Assembly (NCBI RefSeq): GCF_003259525.1 | Contig: NZ_QLLO01000007.1 | Span: 62,001-126,000 of the forward strand | Source: Olleya aquimaris | Lineage (GTDB): Bacteria > Bacteroidota > Bacteroidia > Flavobacteriales > Flavobacteriaceae | Reading direction: 5' to 3' | DNA: 64,000 bases | Shown: in pieces, positions 51,025 to 59,442 of the stretch | How the letters are laid out: each line of letters starts with the position of its first letter | Numbering within the stretch: position 1 is the first letter of the stretch | Translations under genes and position numbers: made by a program | Notes under the pieces: generated by a model | Databases searched by the model: none | What the model was told of the DNA's origin: nothing | The model's input: the letters and a program-made list of their open reading frames with translations, nothing else

Positions 51025-52278
51025 TTAATCATTTTGAGTCACAGAAGAACCGTTACCATTACCAATTTGATCTACAGTACTTGTATGCATGTTACCTGAT
51101 TGCATCACAGAACTTGTATTTAAGTCACCATCTTGTAAAACAGTACTCATATGAGACATCCCTCCTTGATCAACAAAAGAAGTGTTACCATCACCCAATT
51201 GATCGACATCAGAATCATTTAAAGCCCCATCATGTTGCCAAACGATACTAGAATTAGAATCTCCTAATTGATTGACATCAGAATTATTATCGTCTGAATT
51301 ATAATATTGATTGACTTGAGAACTGTTACCATCACCAGTTTGCAACACCGTACTTGTGTTATCATCACCTGTATATCCTTGTGCTACATAAGAAGAGTTT
51401 CCATCTCCTATTTGATCGACGTTTGAATCGTTATCGTTTCCATATTGAAAAACAAAATTCGCATTATTATCTCCTATTTGGTCCACATCAGATACATTAC
51501 TATCTATCCATTGACCAACATTAGAAAAATTACCATTACCACTTTGAGTAACAGTAGAAACGTTATTGTCGCCAATAGTTGTATAATAAAACCCTCCCTG
51601 AGCTACTTGTGAAATATTTGAGTCACCATTTTGATCTACATCAGAAAAATTTGAGTCTCCTTGCTGAAACATTGTAGAACTGTTAAAGTCACCAAATTGG
51701 TCTGTAATTGAAAAGTTACTATCCCCTATTTGATCTTCGTCAGAATAATTACCGTCACCAGTTTGAAAAACCCATGAAGTATTTAACATTCCATTCTGAT
51801 CTTGAGTTGATCCATTAAAATCACCAATTTGACTGTTGTAAGCATTATTCCAATCTCCTGTTTGATTGATAGCAGAACTGTTGTTGTCAGATCCATCAGT
51901 ATCTCCATATTGGTCAATATGACCACCATTTGAGTTACCATTTTGAGTAATAGACCCTGAGTTACCATCGTTAGCACCTGCTCCAGTACCAAAACCTTGA
52001 TGAATAGCTGAGTAGTTATTATCTCCTGTTTGAGACGCATTAGCGTCATTACCATCCCCTAATGAGTCAACATCAGAGCCATTAGAAACTCCATCCTGCA
52101 TGACATCTGCAGAGTTTAAGTCTCCCCATTGATCGACGTCTGAGTTATTGGTCATTCCAGTTTGTGATACTATAGAAGCGTTTCCGCTTCCTACTTGATC
52201 CACATCACTGTTGTTTGATTGTGCAAACATAAGTGTTCCACACATTAGCGCAGCTGCGCTGAAGAATAATTTTTTCAT
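51025..52278 (-). CDS. CsgA-type curlin, about 36 repeats
   Basis: The protein has 417 residues from the ATG that begins MKKLFFSAAALMCGTLMFAQ; a start 9 codons upstream lies in the conserved leader and is rejected. It has about 36 units of the same 11-residue repeat (NNSDVDQWGDL, NFSDVDQNGDS) and ends GSSVTQND. The irregular units IHQGFGTGAGANDG and IDQYGDTDGSDN stand at the same places as in its neighbours, so the paralogues share an aligned N-terminal third. Extracellular amyloid subunit. Confidence 0.9.
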   Translation of the reverse strand: MKKLFFSAAALMCGTLMFAQSNNSDVDQVGSGNASIVSQTGMTNNSDVDQWGDLNSADVMQDGVSNGSDVDSLGDGNDANASQTGDNNYSAIHQGFGTGAGANDGNSGSITQNGNSNGGHIDQYGDTDGSDNNSSAINQTGDWNNAYNSQIGDFNGSTQDQNGMLNTSWVFQTGDGNYSDEDQIGDSNFSITDQFGDFNSSTMFQQGDSNFSDVDQNGDSNISQVAQGGFYYTTIGDNNVSTVTQSGNGNFSNVGQWIDSNVSDVDQIGDNNANFVFQYGNDNDSNVDQIGDGNSSYVAQGYTGDDNTSTVLQTGDGNSSQVNQYYNSDDNNSDVNQLGDSNSSIVWQHDGALNDSDVDQLGDGNTSFVDQGGMSHMSTVLQDGDLNTSSVMQSGNMHTSTVDQIGNGNGSSVTQND

Positions 52279-52473
52279 AATTAAATATATATTGATTAAT
52301 AGCATTATAAATTTAAGAACTTAAAAGTTACCTATCCACTTTAGGGTCTTAAAATTTATTATACACAAGGTAATTTTCGATAAACAGAAATTTTTTCAGG
52401 GTAAAATACATTTTACTGTAGGAATAAACGCTCTTAAAATAATGTGCAACTAATTGATTTTAAGTGTTTTATG

Positions 52474-52490
52474 TACGTAGTTATACGTAC
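52474..52490. promoter_or_regulatory. Paired TACGTA site
   Basis: TACGTAGTTATACGTAC, two palindromes 10 bp apart, 196 bp upstream of the 417-residue gene. In the 305-bp gap (52279-52583) the only other features are the upstream terminator and the AT-rich promoter region. Confidence 0.55.
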
Positions 52491-52520
52491 TAATTATGAA
52501 AAACACGTCAGCAAAAAGAA

Positions 52521-52553
52521 AAAAAAGGCTTGATTTTTCAATCAAGCCTTTTT
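52521..52553. terminator. Terminator after third CsgA-like gene
   Basis: AAAAAGGCTTGAT / ATCAAGCCTTTTT with a short loop. Confidence 0.85.
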
Positions 52554-52583
52554 AGTTTAATAGATTTTAGTTACTACTAATAA

Positions 52584-54104
52584 TTAGTCATTCTGGATTA
52601 CAGTAGACGAATTAGAGTCTCCTATTTGATCTACAGAACTTGAATGTGTTGTACCAGTTTGGTCAACATCCGAGTTATTCATATCTCCTAACTGATTAAC
52701 AGTACTAGTATGCATTAAACCAGATTGGTTAACATCACTAATGTTAAAGTCACCTGTAGATAATACTATAGAAGAGTTAGCGTCACCATGTTGACGCACT
52801 TCACTATGGTTATCATCACCTAATTGATCTACAGTAGAGGTATGATTATCATCAAATTGTGCAGTAAAGCTATAGTTATTGTCTCCTGTTTGTGTTACTG
52901 CACTATAGTTAAAGTCAGAGCCATCTCCAACAGGAGTATATTGATCTGTACCATTCCAGTTGTTATTTCCAGTTTGTGTAACGCTACTTATATTATTATC
53001 ACTTGAAGCAGTTATAGCATCAAAAGGAGCTCCTTGATAATTATAAGAAAAGTTACCATCTCCTGTTTGTATTACGTCACTATCATTAGTATTACCATAT
53101 TGCCAAACATTAGACCCATTAAAATCTCCTTGTTGCACGGTAAAAGCATTATTATTGTCACCTACTTGTGTAATAGTAGATTGACTATCGTTACTTCCTC
53201 CTCCAATATAAAGGCCATACTGATCTGTGTGAGCATAATTATTGTTTCCTGTTTGGATAGTAGCAGAATTGTTTCTGTCTCCATAAACTCCCTGATGGGT
53301 GTATTGAATATTAAAATCTCCTGTTTGAACAGAAGTACTCACGTTTTCATTACCCCATTGATCGACATCAGAATAATTTGAGTTTCCATATTGTTCAACA
53401 TCACTATCATTTAAATTACCATTTTGAAATACATCAGAGTAATTAGAATCTCCGCTTTGTAATACTCTACTATCATTATCGTCCCCACTCTGTGTCATTT
53501 GAGAATAGTTCATATCACCCCATTGGTCAGTATCACTAAAATTACCATCTCCAGTTTGATCCTCATCAGAGATATTACTATCACCTAATTGGGAGACTAA
53601 ACTATAATTTGAGTTTCCATTTTGATCTTGAGTAGAACTGTTTTGATCTCCATTTTGATAGTTGAAAGCAACATTACCATTACCAGTTTGGTTAATCGCA
53701 GAAAAGTTATTATCAGAACCATCAGTATCACCATATTGGTCAATGTGCCCTGTGTTACTATTACCTGTTTGCGTTACAGATGCGGTATTGTTGTCATTAA
53801 CAGATGCACCACCACCAAAACCTTGATGGATATCTGATTGGTTATTATCTCCTAATTGGATAACATCACCTTCGTTATCGTTACCTAGTTGATCTACGTC
53901 AGAGTCGTTAGACACACCATCTTGCATGACATCTGAGTCATTGGTATCGCCTACTTGGTCTACATCTGAGTTGTTGGTCATTCCAGTTTGCGATACTACA
54001 GAAGCATTTCCGCTTCCTACTTGATCGACATCACTGTTGTTGGATTGTGCAAACATTAGTGTTCCACACATTAGCGCAGCTGCGCTGAAAAATAGTTTTT
54101 TCAT
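52584..54104 (-). CDS. CsgA-type curlin, about 44 repeats
   Basis: The protein has 506 residues with the same signal peptide and about 44 repeat units, ending SSTVIQND. Its first 80 residues are nearly identical to those of the 647-residue paralogue. Inserts such as HQGVYGDRNN, QYGLYIGGGSNDSQ and AQFDDN break the regular register in the middle. The Val positions are often Tyr or Phe (NYSDVFQNGNL, NYAHTDQYGLY). Own promoter (TTG-N18-TACCTTTG) and terminator. Confidence 0.9.
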   Translation of the reverse strand: MKKLFFSAAALMCGTLMFAQSNNSDVDQVGSGNASVVSQTGMTNNSDVDQVGDTNDSDVMQDGVSNDSDVDQLGNDNEGDVIQLGDNNQSDIHQGFGGGASVNDNNTASVTQTGNSNTGHIDQYGDTDGSDNNFSAINQTGNGNVAFNYQNGDQNSSTQDQNGNSNYSLVSQLGDSNISDEDQTGDGNFSDTDQWGDMNYSQMTQSGDDNDSRVLQSGDSNYSDVFQNGNLNDSDVEQYGNSNYSDVDQWGNENVSTSVQTGDFNIQYTHQGVYGDRNNSATIQTGNNNYAHTDQYGLYIGGGSNDSQSTITQVGDNNNAFTVQQGDFNGSNVWQYGNTNDSDVIQTGDGNFSYNYQGAPFDAITASSDNNISSVTQTGNNNWNGTDQYTPVGDGSDFNYSAVTQTGDNNYSFTAQFDDNHTSTVDQLGDDNHSEVRQHGDANSSIVLSTGDFNISDVNQSGLMHTSTVNQLGDMNNSDVDQTGTTHSSSVDQIGDSNSSTVIQND

Positions 54105-54133
54105 AATTAAATATATATTGATTAATAGCTTCT

Positions 54134-54162
54134 CAAAGGTACTTTATTAATTTGGACTACAA
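54134..54162 (-). promoter_or_regulatory. Promoter of third CsgA-like gene
   Basis: On the minus strand TTG and TACCTTTG are separated by 18 bp, the best-formed promoter of the four paralogues. The box ends 29 bp before the start codon. Confidence 0.6.
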
Positions 54163-54289
54163 CATATTGTCATCCTTATACCTACATAATTATTGTGTTT
54201 TTTCGTTAAAATGAAAAATAAATTAGATGAGTAACAATTTTTAGTAGGAAAAAGACTTCGATTAATCTTCTGAAAATCAAATAATTATA

Positions 54290-54306
54290 TACGTACTTAT
54301 ACGTAC
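54290..54306. promoter_or_regulatory. Paired TACGTA site
   Basis: TACGTACTTATACGTAC, two palindromes 10 bp apart, 186 bp upstream of the 506-residue gene. The 303-bp gap (54105-54407) otherwise holds the promoter and the upstream terminator. Confidence 0.55.
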
Positions 54307-54357
54307 AAATAGCACCTATTACTCTAAAAAATTAAAATTTTCAGAAAAATAAAACAT

Positions 54358-54388
54358 AAAAAAAAGACTCAAAATATTGAGTCTTTTT
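54358..54388. terminator. Terminator after fourth CsgA-like gene
   Basis: AAAAAAGACTCAA / TTGAGTCTTTTT with a short loop. Confidence 0.8.
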
Positions 54389-54407
54389 AAAAAATAAATT
54401 TTAATAA

Positions 54408-55343
54408 TTAATCGTTTTGTGTAACAATAGATGAATTAGAATTACCTATTTGATCTACATCACTAACATGGGTATTACCTGTTTGATTAACCGTGCTCAT
54501 ATTTAAGTCACCATCTTGAAACACATTACTTAAATGAGAAAATCCATTTTGATCAACCATACTACTATTAGAATTTCCTAATTGTAAAGTTGTAGAATCG
54601 TTTAAGTTTCCGTCTTGAATAGTTGAAGCATAGTTACTATCTCCAGTTTGATCTGTATCATCTACATTATCATCTCCTGTTTGCGACACGTAAGACTCGT
54701 TTAAATTACCTAACTGATCTACATTAGATGAGTTGTTAATTCCTACTTGAAACACTCTAGATTCGTTATCATTTCCAGTTTGGTTTACATCTGTAAAGTT
54801 GTCGTTACCAACTTGGTCTTGATTAGAATAGTTTCTGTTACCTAACTGTGTCAAGTAAGCATCGTTACCTGCAGATTGATTAGGACCAGAACTTTGGTAT
54901 TGTCTCCCTCTGTTTCTGTTTCCGTCTTGATCTGTATCTGCAAAGTTATTATCAAATCTTTGGATTTGATTAGATCTGTTACGATTTCCTAATTGGTTTG
55001 CATAAGCAATGTTATCTTCTGCAAAATTAACCCCTTGATCAATACTCGCTCTGTTACGGTTACCTTCTTGATAGATATCACCAAGGTTTCGGTCTCCAGC
55101 TTGCTTGACTGTAGCTTCGTTTAAATCTCCTAATTGATACACATCTGCATCATTAAGCTCACCACTGTTGGGATTTGTTGGAACAGCACCATACTGATCG
55201 ACATCAGAATCGTTACCAGCTCCTTGTTGGAAAACATCAGCATCGTTGGAAGTACCAGATTGGTCTACATCACTGACATTGGATTGTGCAAACAATAGTG
55301 TTCCACACATTAGCGCAGCTGCGCTGAAAAAAAGTTTTTTCAT
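54408..55343 (-). CDS. CsgA-type curlin, about 26 repeats, divergent N-terminal region
   Basis: The protein has 311 residues from the ATG of MKKLFFSAAALMCGTLLFAQ. It has about 26 repeat units, ending SSIVTQND. The first half differs from the other three: Arg-containing units occur (GDRNLGDIYQEGNRNRAS, NRSNQIQRFDNN, RGRQYQSSGPNQS), so this subunit carries positive charge amid the acidic repeats. It is the first gene of the array and lacks the TACGTA pair upstream. It could be a minor or adaptor subunit; that is inference. Confidence 0.88.
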   Translation of the reverse strand: MKKLFFSAAALMCGTLLFAQSNVSDVDQSGTSNDADVFQQGAGNDSDVDQYGAVPTNPNSGELNDADVYQLGDLNEATVKQAGDRNLGDIYQEGNRNRASIDQGVNFAEDNIAYANQLGNRNRSNQIQRFDNNFADTDQDGNRNRGRQYQSSGPNQSAGNDAYLTQLGNRNYSNQDQVGNDNFTDVNQTGNDNESRVFQVGINNSSNVDQLGNLNESYVSQTGDDNVDDTDQTGDSNYASTIQDGNLNDSTTLQLGNSNSSMVDQNGFSHLSNVFQDGDLNMSTVNQTGNTHVSDVDQIGNSNSSIVTQND

Positions 55344-55485
55344 GTTTAAATATATATTGATTAATAGCACTATAAATCTAAGTCAAATATTCATAGCAAA
55401 AAAGTGCTTTTGAAGAACGAGACTATTTTTTCGACAAGCTTACAATTTAATCGTTGTAATGTAAAACTTACAAACAAAATAACAT

Positions 55486-55517
55486 AAAAAAAGCCTTTCG
55501 TATTTAGAAAGGCTTTC
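55486..55517 (-). terminator. Terminator after GSIII gene
   Basis: AAAAAAAGCCTTTC / GAAAGGCTTT; the T run is on the minus strand, so it ends glnN. Confidence 0.8.
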
Positions 55518-55536
55518 ATAAAATAGTAATTCATTA

Positions 55537-57723
55537 TTATTTAGTAAATAATAACTCTCTATATTTTGTGAGTGGCCACAACTCGTCATCCACCAACAAT
55601 TCTAACTTATCGCAATGGTATCTAATATCATCAAATATTGGTTTAACTTTATGACAGTAGTCTATTGCTTTTTTAGTTTCGTCTTTAATAGAGTTAGCTT
55701 TTTTACGCGCTTCGGTCATTTTTGTAACATTAGAATTAATGTTAGCTATATGACCTGAGATTTCCTCTATTAAATTTAGTTGCTCTTGGGCTAATTTTTT
55801 AAAGTCGTCACCATAAATGTCTTTTAACCCTTTAACGTTATCAATTAATAGGTTTTGATATCTTACCGCTGTAGGTACAATGTGGTTTCGAGCGATATCA
55901 CCTAAAACACGTCCTTCTATTTGAATACGCATAGTGTATTCTTCTATTTCAATTTCATATCGTGCTTCAGCTTCTACGGTATTCATTACACCTAGTTCCT
56001 CAAACAATTGTAATGTTTTTTTAGAGACTCTAGCTTGCAATGCTTCCGGAGTGGTTTTATTATTACTTAACCCACGCTTTTTAGCTTCTTTCTCCCAAGC
56101 TTCTCCATAACCATTACCTTCAAATAATATAGCTTTAGATTGTTTAATATATTCTCTTAACACATTAAAGACAGCATCGTCTTTTTTCATGCTCTTTTTA
56201 TCTATTAACGTATCTACTTCTGCTTTAAAATCTATAAGCTGTTTAGCAACAATAGCATTTAAAACCGTCATTGGATTGGCACAATTTGCTGTAGAACCTA
56301 CTGCTCTAAATTCAAATTTATTCCCTGTAAAAGCAAAAGGAGACGTACGATTTCTGTCTGTATTATCCAATAACACGTCAGGTATTTTACCAACGACGTT
56401 AAGTTTAAGGTCTGTCTTCTCTTCTGGAGATAACTTACCATTGGTTACATTTTCTAATTCGTTTAATGTCGCTGTTAATTGCGCTCCGATAAATACAGAT
56501 ATAATCGCTGGAGGCGCTTCATTTGCACCTAATCTGTGATCATTACTTGCAGATGCTATGGATGCACGTAGTAATTCTTCATTTTCATGAACCGCTTTTA
56601 TAGTATTAATAAAAAACGTTAAAAACTGAAGGTTGCTCATAGGTGTTTTTCCTGGACTTAATAAATTAACTCCAGTATCTGTACTTAAACTCCAATTGTT
56701 ATGTTTTCCAGACCCATTAACTCCAGCAAAAGGTTTTTCGTGAAATAAGACTTTAAAATTGTGTCGGTCTGCAATTTTATCCATCACATCCATTAATAGA
56801 GAGTTGTGGTCTACTGCTAAATTAGCTTCTTCGTAAATTGGCGCTAATTCAAATTGATTTGGAGCTACTTCGTTATGCCTAGTCTTTACAGGAATACCTA
56901 GTAACATGCATTCGGTTTCTAAATCACGCATAAAAGACATGGCACGATTAGGAATGGTACCAAAGTAATGATCATCTAATTGCTGACCCTTAGCAGGAGA
57001 ATGACCTAACAATGTACGACCCGTTTGTACTATATCAGGTCTTGACATGGCTAAATCACGATCTATTAAAAAATATTCTTGCTCCCAACCTAAGGATGCA
57101 TTTACTTTTTTGACATTTTTATCAAAATATTTACAGACTGCAACTGCTGCACTATCTACAGCTTGTAATGCTCTTAACAAAGGAGTTTTGTAATCTAAAG
57201 CTTCGCCTGTATAAGCTACAAATACAGTTGGTATACATAAGGTAGTACCATAAATAAAGGCTGGAGACGTTGGATCCCAAGCGGTATATCCTCTTGCTTC
57301 AAAGGTGTTTCTAATTCCACCATTTGGAAAACTTGATGCATCAGGTTCTTGCTGAACCAATTGTCCACCACCAAATTTTTCAATTGCCAGACCATTACCT
57401 ATAGTTTCAAAAAATGCATCGTGTTTTTCTGCGGTAGCACCTGTTAATGGTTGAAACCAATGCGTATAGTGAGTAGCTCCTTTAGAAATTGCCCACTCTT
57501 TCATTCCTGTAGAAATATGATCTGCTATAACACGATCTATTTTTTTTCCATATTGAATGGCGTCCATAACACCTGCAAGCGCCTCTTTTGTTAGATATTG
57601 ACGCATAATTGCCTCTCCAAATACATTGGACCCAAAAATCTCAGAGCGACGCTGCTTCTCTTTAATTACTAAGGGTTTGTGTTTTAATGATTCTTTGATT
57701 GCATGAAATCTTAATGTTGACAT
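55537..57723 (-). CDS. glnN: Glutamine synthetase type III
   Basis: The protein has 728 residues, the GSIII size. It makes glutamine from glutamate, ammonia and ATP. Motifs: an N-terminal region with FGSNVFGEAIMRQYL, AYTGEALDYKTPLLRA, the Glu ligands in LGWEQEYFLID and HNEVAPNQFELAPIYEEAN, the ATP and loop region FAGVNGSGKHNNWSL, and NRTSPFAFTGNKFEFRAVGS. The C-terminal extension is helical. Divergent from a GSII gene 186 bp away, so a shared nitrogen-controlled region is likely. Confidence 0.96.
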   Translation of the reverse strand: MSTLRFHAIKESLKHKPLVIKEKQRRSEIFGSNVFGEAIMRQYLTKEALAGVMDAIQYGKKIDRVIADHISTGMKEWAISKGATHYTHWFQPLTGATAEKHDAFFETIGNGLAIEKFGGGQLVQQEPDASSFPNGGIRNTFEARGYTAWDPTSPAFIYGTTLCIPTVFVAYTGEALDYKTPLLRALQAVDSAAVAVCKYFDKNVKKVNASLGWEQEYFLIDRDLAMSRPDIVQTGRTLLGHSPAKGQQLDDHYFGTIPNRAMSFMRDLETECMLLGIPVKTRHNEVAPNQFELAPIYEEANLAVDHNSLLMDVMDKIADRHNFKVLFHEKPFAGVNGSGKHNNWSLSTDTGVNLLSPGKTPMSNLQFLTFFINTIKAVHENEELLRASIASASNDHRLGANEAPPAIISVFIGAQLTATLNELENVTNGKLSPEEKTDLKLNVVGKIPDVLLDNTDRNRTSPFAFTGNKFEFRAVGSTANCANPMTVLNAIVAKQLIDFKAEVDTLIDKKSMKKDDAVFNVLREYIKQSKAILFEGNGYGEAWEKEAKKRGLSNNKTTPEALQARVSKKTLQLFEELGVMNTVEAEARYEIEIEEYTMRIQIEGRVLGDIARNHIVPTAVRYQNLLIDNVKGLKDIYGDDFKKLAQEQLNLIEEISGHIANINSNVTKMTEARKKANSIKDETKKAIDYCHKVKPIFDDIRYHCDKLELLVDDELWPLTKYRELLFTK

Positions 57724-57871
57724 ATCTTCTTTTTAATTTATTATTTTACGAAATTACAAATTTTTATATACCTAAAATGTTATACCCTAAAAAAAACAGG
57801 GTTATTAACAATGTTTTAATAAAAATACATTTTAGACCCTTGTTTTTTTATGGGTGATTTTAAAATTATTC

Positions 57872-57879
57872 TATATTTG
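57872..57879 (+). promoter_or_regulatory. -7 box for GSII gene
   Basis: TATATTTG fits TAnnTTTG and lies 30 bp before the GSII start at 57910; this rules out a start at 57850, which is upstream of the box. Confidence 0.55.
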
Positions 57880-57909
57880 CTGAAATTAATACCAAAACGA
57901 ATTTTTATC

Positions 57910-58929
57910 ATGAGTAAATCTAAATTAGAGTACATCTGGCTGGATGGTTACTATCCAACACAAAACATGAGAAGTAAAACTAAAGTTGAGAATGATTTTA
58001 GTGGAAAATTAGAAGATTGTCCAATTTGGTCTTTTGACGGAAGCTCAACTAAGCAAGCGTCAGGTGGATCTTCAGATTGTCTTTTAAAACCAGTAGCTAT
58101 TTATCCAGATCCAGCAAGAAGAGATGGTTATTTAGTAATGACTGAAGTTTTAAATGCAGATGGAACACCTCACGTATCTAACGGAAGAGCAACTATTGAA
58201 GATGAAGATAATGACTTCTGGTTTGGATTTGAACAAGAGTATTTTATCATGGATACCAAAACACAACTACCTTTAGGGTTTCCTATTGGTGGATATCCTG
58301 CGCCACAAGGAATGTATTACTGTTCTGTAGGTGGAAAAAATACACATGGTAGAGATTTAGTTGAAGAACATGCAGATTTATGTATTGATGCTGGTTTAAA
58401 TTTTGAAGGTATTAATCAAGAGGTTGCTTCTGGACAATGGGAGTTTCAATTATTTGCTAAAGGTGCAAAAAAAGCAGGAGACGAAATCTGGATTGCAAGA
58501 TACCTATTGGATAGATTAACAGAACAATATGGTTACTATATAGAATATCACCCAAAACCATTAGGTAAAGATATGGACTGGAATGGATCTGGTATGCATG
58601 CCAACTTCTCTAACTCTGTTTTAAGAACATGTGGAAGTAAAGAAACTTATGAAAAAATTTGTGAAGCGTTTAGACCTGTGGTAAAAGAGCACATTGCTGT
58701 TTACGGTGAGTTTAACGACCAACGTTTAACAGGAGATCATGAAACTGCATCTATAGATGACTTTAGCTACGGAGTTTCAGACAGAGGAGCTTCAATCCGT
58801 ATTCCAATTATTACAGTAGAAAAAGGATGGAAAGGTTGGTTAGAAGACCGTCGTCCAGCTTCTAATGGTGATCCATATAAAATTGCAGGACGAATTATAA
58901 AAACTGTTAAATCTGCTAATATTAGCTAG
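57910..58929 (+). CDS. Glutamine synthetase type II (eukaryote-like)
   Basis: The protein has 339 residues, the usual GSII size in Bacteroidota. It has the beta-grasp start KLEYIWLDGYYPTQNMRSKT, PIWSFDGSSTKQASGGSSD, the catalytic Glu in FWFGFEQEYFIMD, GINQEVASGQWEFQLF, DWNGSGMHANFSN, GDHETASIDDFSYGVSDRGASIRIP and the end EDRRPASNGDPYKIAGR. It uses ammonia, glutamate and ATP. Start ATG at 57910 (MSKSKLEY). A terminator follows. Confidence 0.95.
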   Translation: MSKSKLEYIWLDGYYPTQNMRSKTKVENDFSGKLEDCPIWSFDGSSTKQASGGSSDCLLKPVAIYPDPARRDGYLVMTEVLNADGTPHVSNGRATIEDEDNDFWFGFEQEYFIMDTKTQLPLGFPIGGYPAPQGMYYCSVGGKNTHGRDLVEEHADLCIDAGLNFEGINQEVASGQWEFQLFAKGAKKAGDEIWIARYLLDRLTEQYGYYIEYHPKPLGKDMDWNGSGMHANFSNSVLRTCGSKETYEKICEAFRPVVKEHIAVYGEFNDQRLTGDHETASIDDFSYGVSDRGASIRIPIITVEKGWKGWLEDRRPASNGDPYKIAGRIIKTVKSANIS

Positions 58930-58948
58930 ATTAATTATAGTTAAATCC

Positions 58949-58989
58949 AAAAAAAAACGCTTTCTAAAATTAGAAAGCGTTTTTTTTTA
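58949..58989. terminator. Terminator after GSII gene
   Basis: ACGCTTTC / GAAAGCGT with long A and T runs on both sides; bidirectional. Confidence 0.85.
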
Positions 58990-59024
58990 TTATTTAATAA
59001 ATAGGTCTCAAATAACAGATATAA

Positions 59025-59399
59025 TTATTCTATTTTAATCATTTCTTGCTCTACAGTAAGACCTTCAGATACTGTTCTGCATAATATCTTGTTATTATTG
59101 ATTTCCATAATTTCTATTACAAACTTTGTCCCAATTAAAAGATCCAATTTTGAATCATTTACTGCTATATAAATCATTTCATATTTACAGTCATTTAACC
59201 AATTTATTTTACTAGTTAATTCCCAACCAAAATTAGGATAATAATCTATTTGTAATGTGTCTTTACGTATTGTAATTAAATCTGAGTAATCTGGGTTTGT
59301 ATATTTAAATTTACCAACTTTAAAATTTAAGCATTCTTTGTCTTGAGCCTTACCTGTTAAAGCCAATAGAAAGATTATTATAGGTAAAAGGTTTCTCAT
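59025..59399 (-). CDS. Small secreted protein of unknown function
   Basis: The protein has 124 residues with a signal peptide (IIIFLLALTGKAQ). The mature part starts CLNFKVGKFKYTNPDYSDL and forms antiparallel strands (TIRKDTLQIDYYPNFGWELTS, WLNDCKYEMIYIAV, KFVIEIMEINNNKILCRTV), a lipocalin-like look. The KVGKFKY.NPDYSDL opening is one I have seen in other flavobacterial secreted proteins. No function known. Confidence 0.7.
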   Translation of the reverse strand: MRNLLPIIIFLLALTGKAQDKECLNFKVGKFKYTNPDYSDLITIRKDTLQIDYYPNFGWELTSKINWLNDCKYEMIYIAVNDSKLDLLIGTKFVIEIMEINNNKILCRTVSEGLTVEQEMIKIE

Positions 59400-59442
59400 T
59401 ATTTACAAACAGTTATCAATTTTATTTTTTAGATACAAAATT

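Noticed and set aside
52824-53837. Several open frames opposite the curlin genes
   Set aside because: They mirror the repetitive codons of the curlin repeats, with biased residues (Ile, Ser, Thr, Cys) and no start context; they are shadows.
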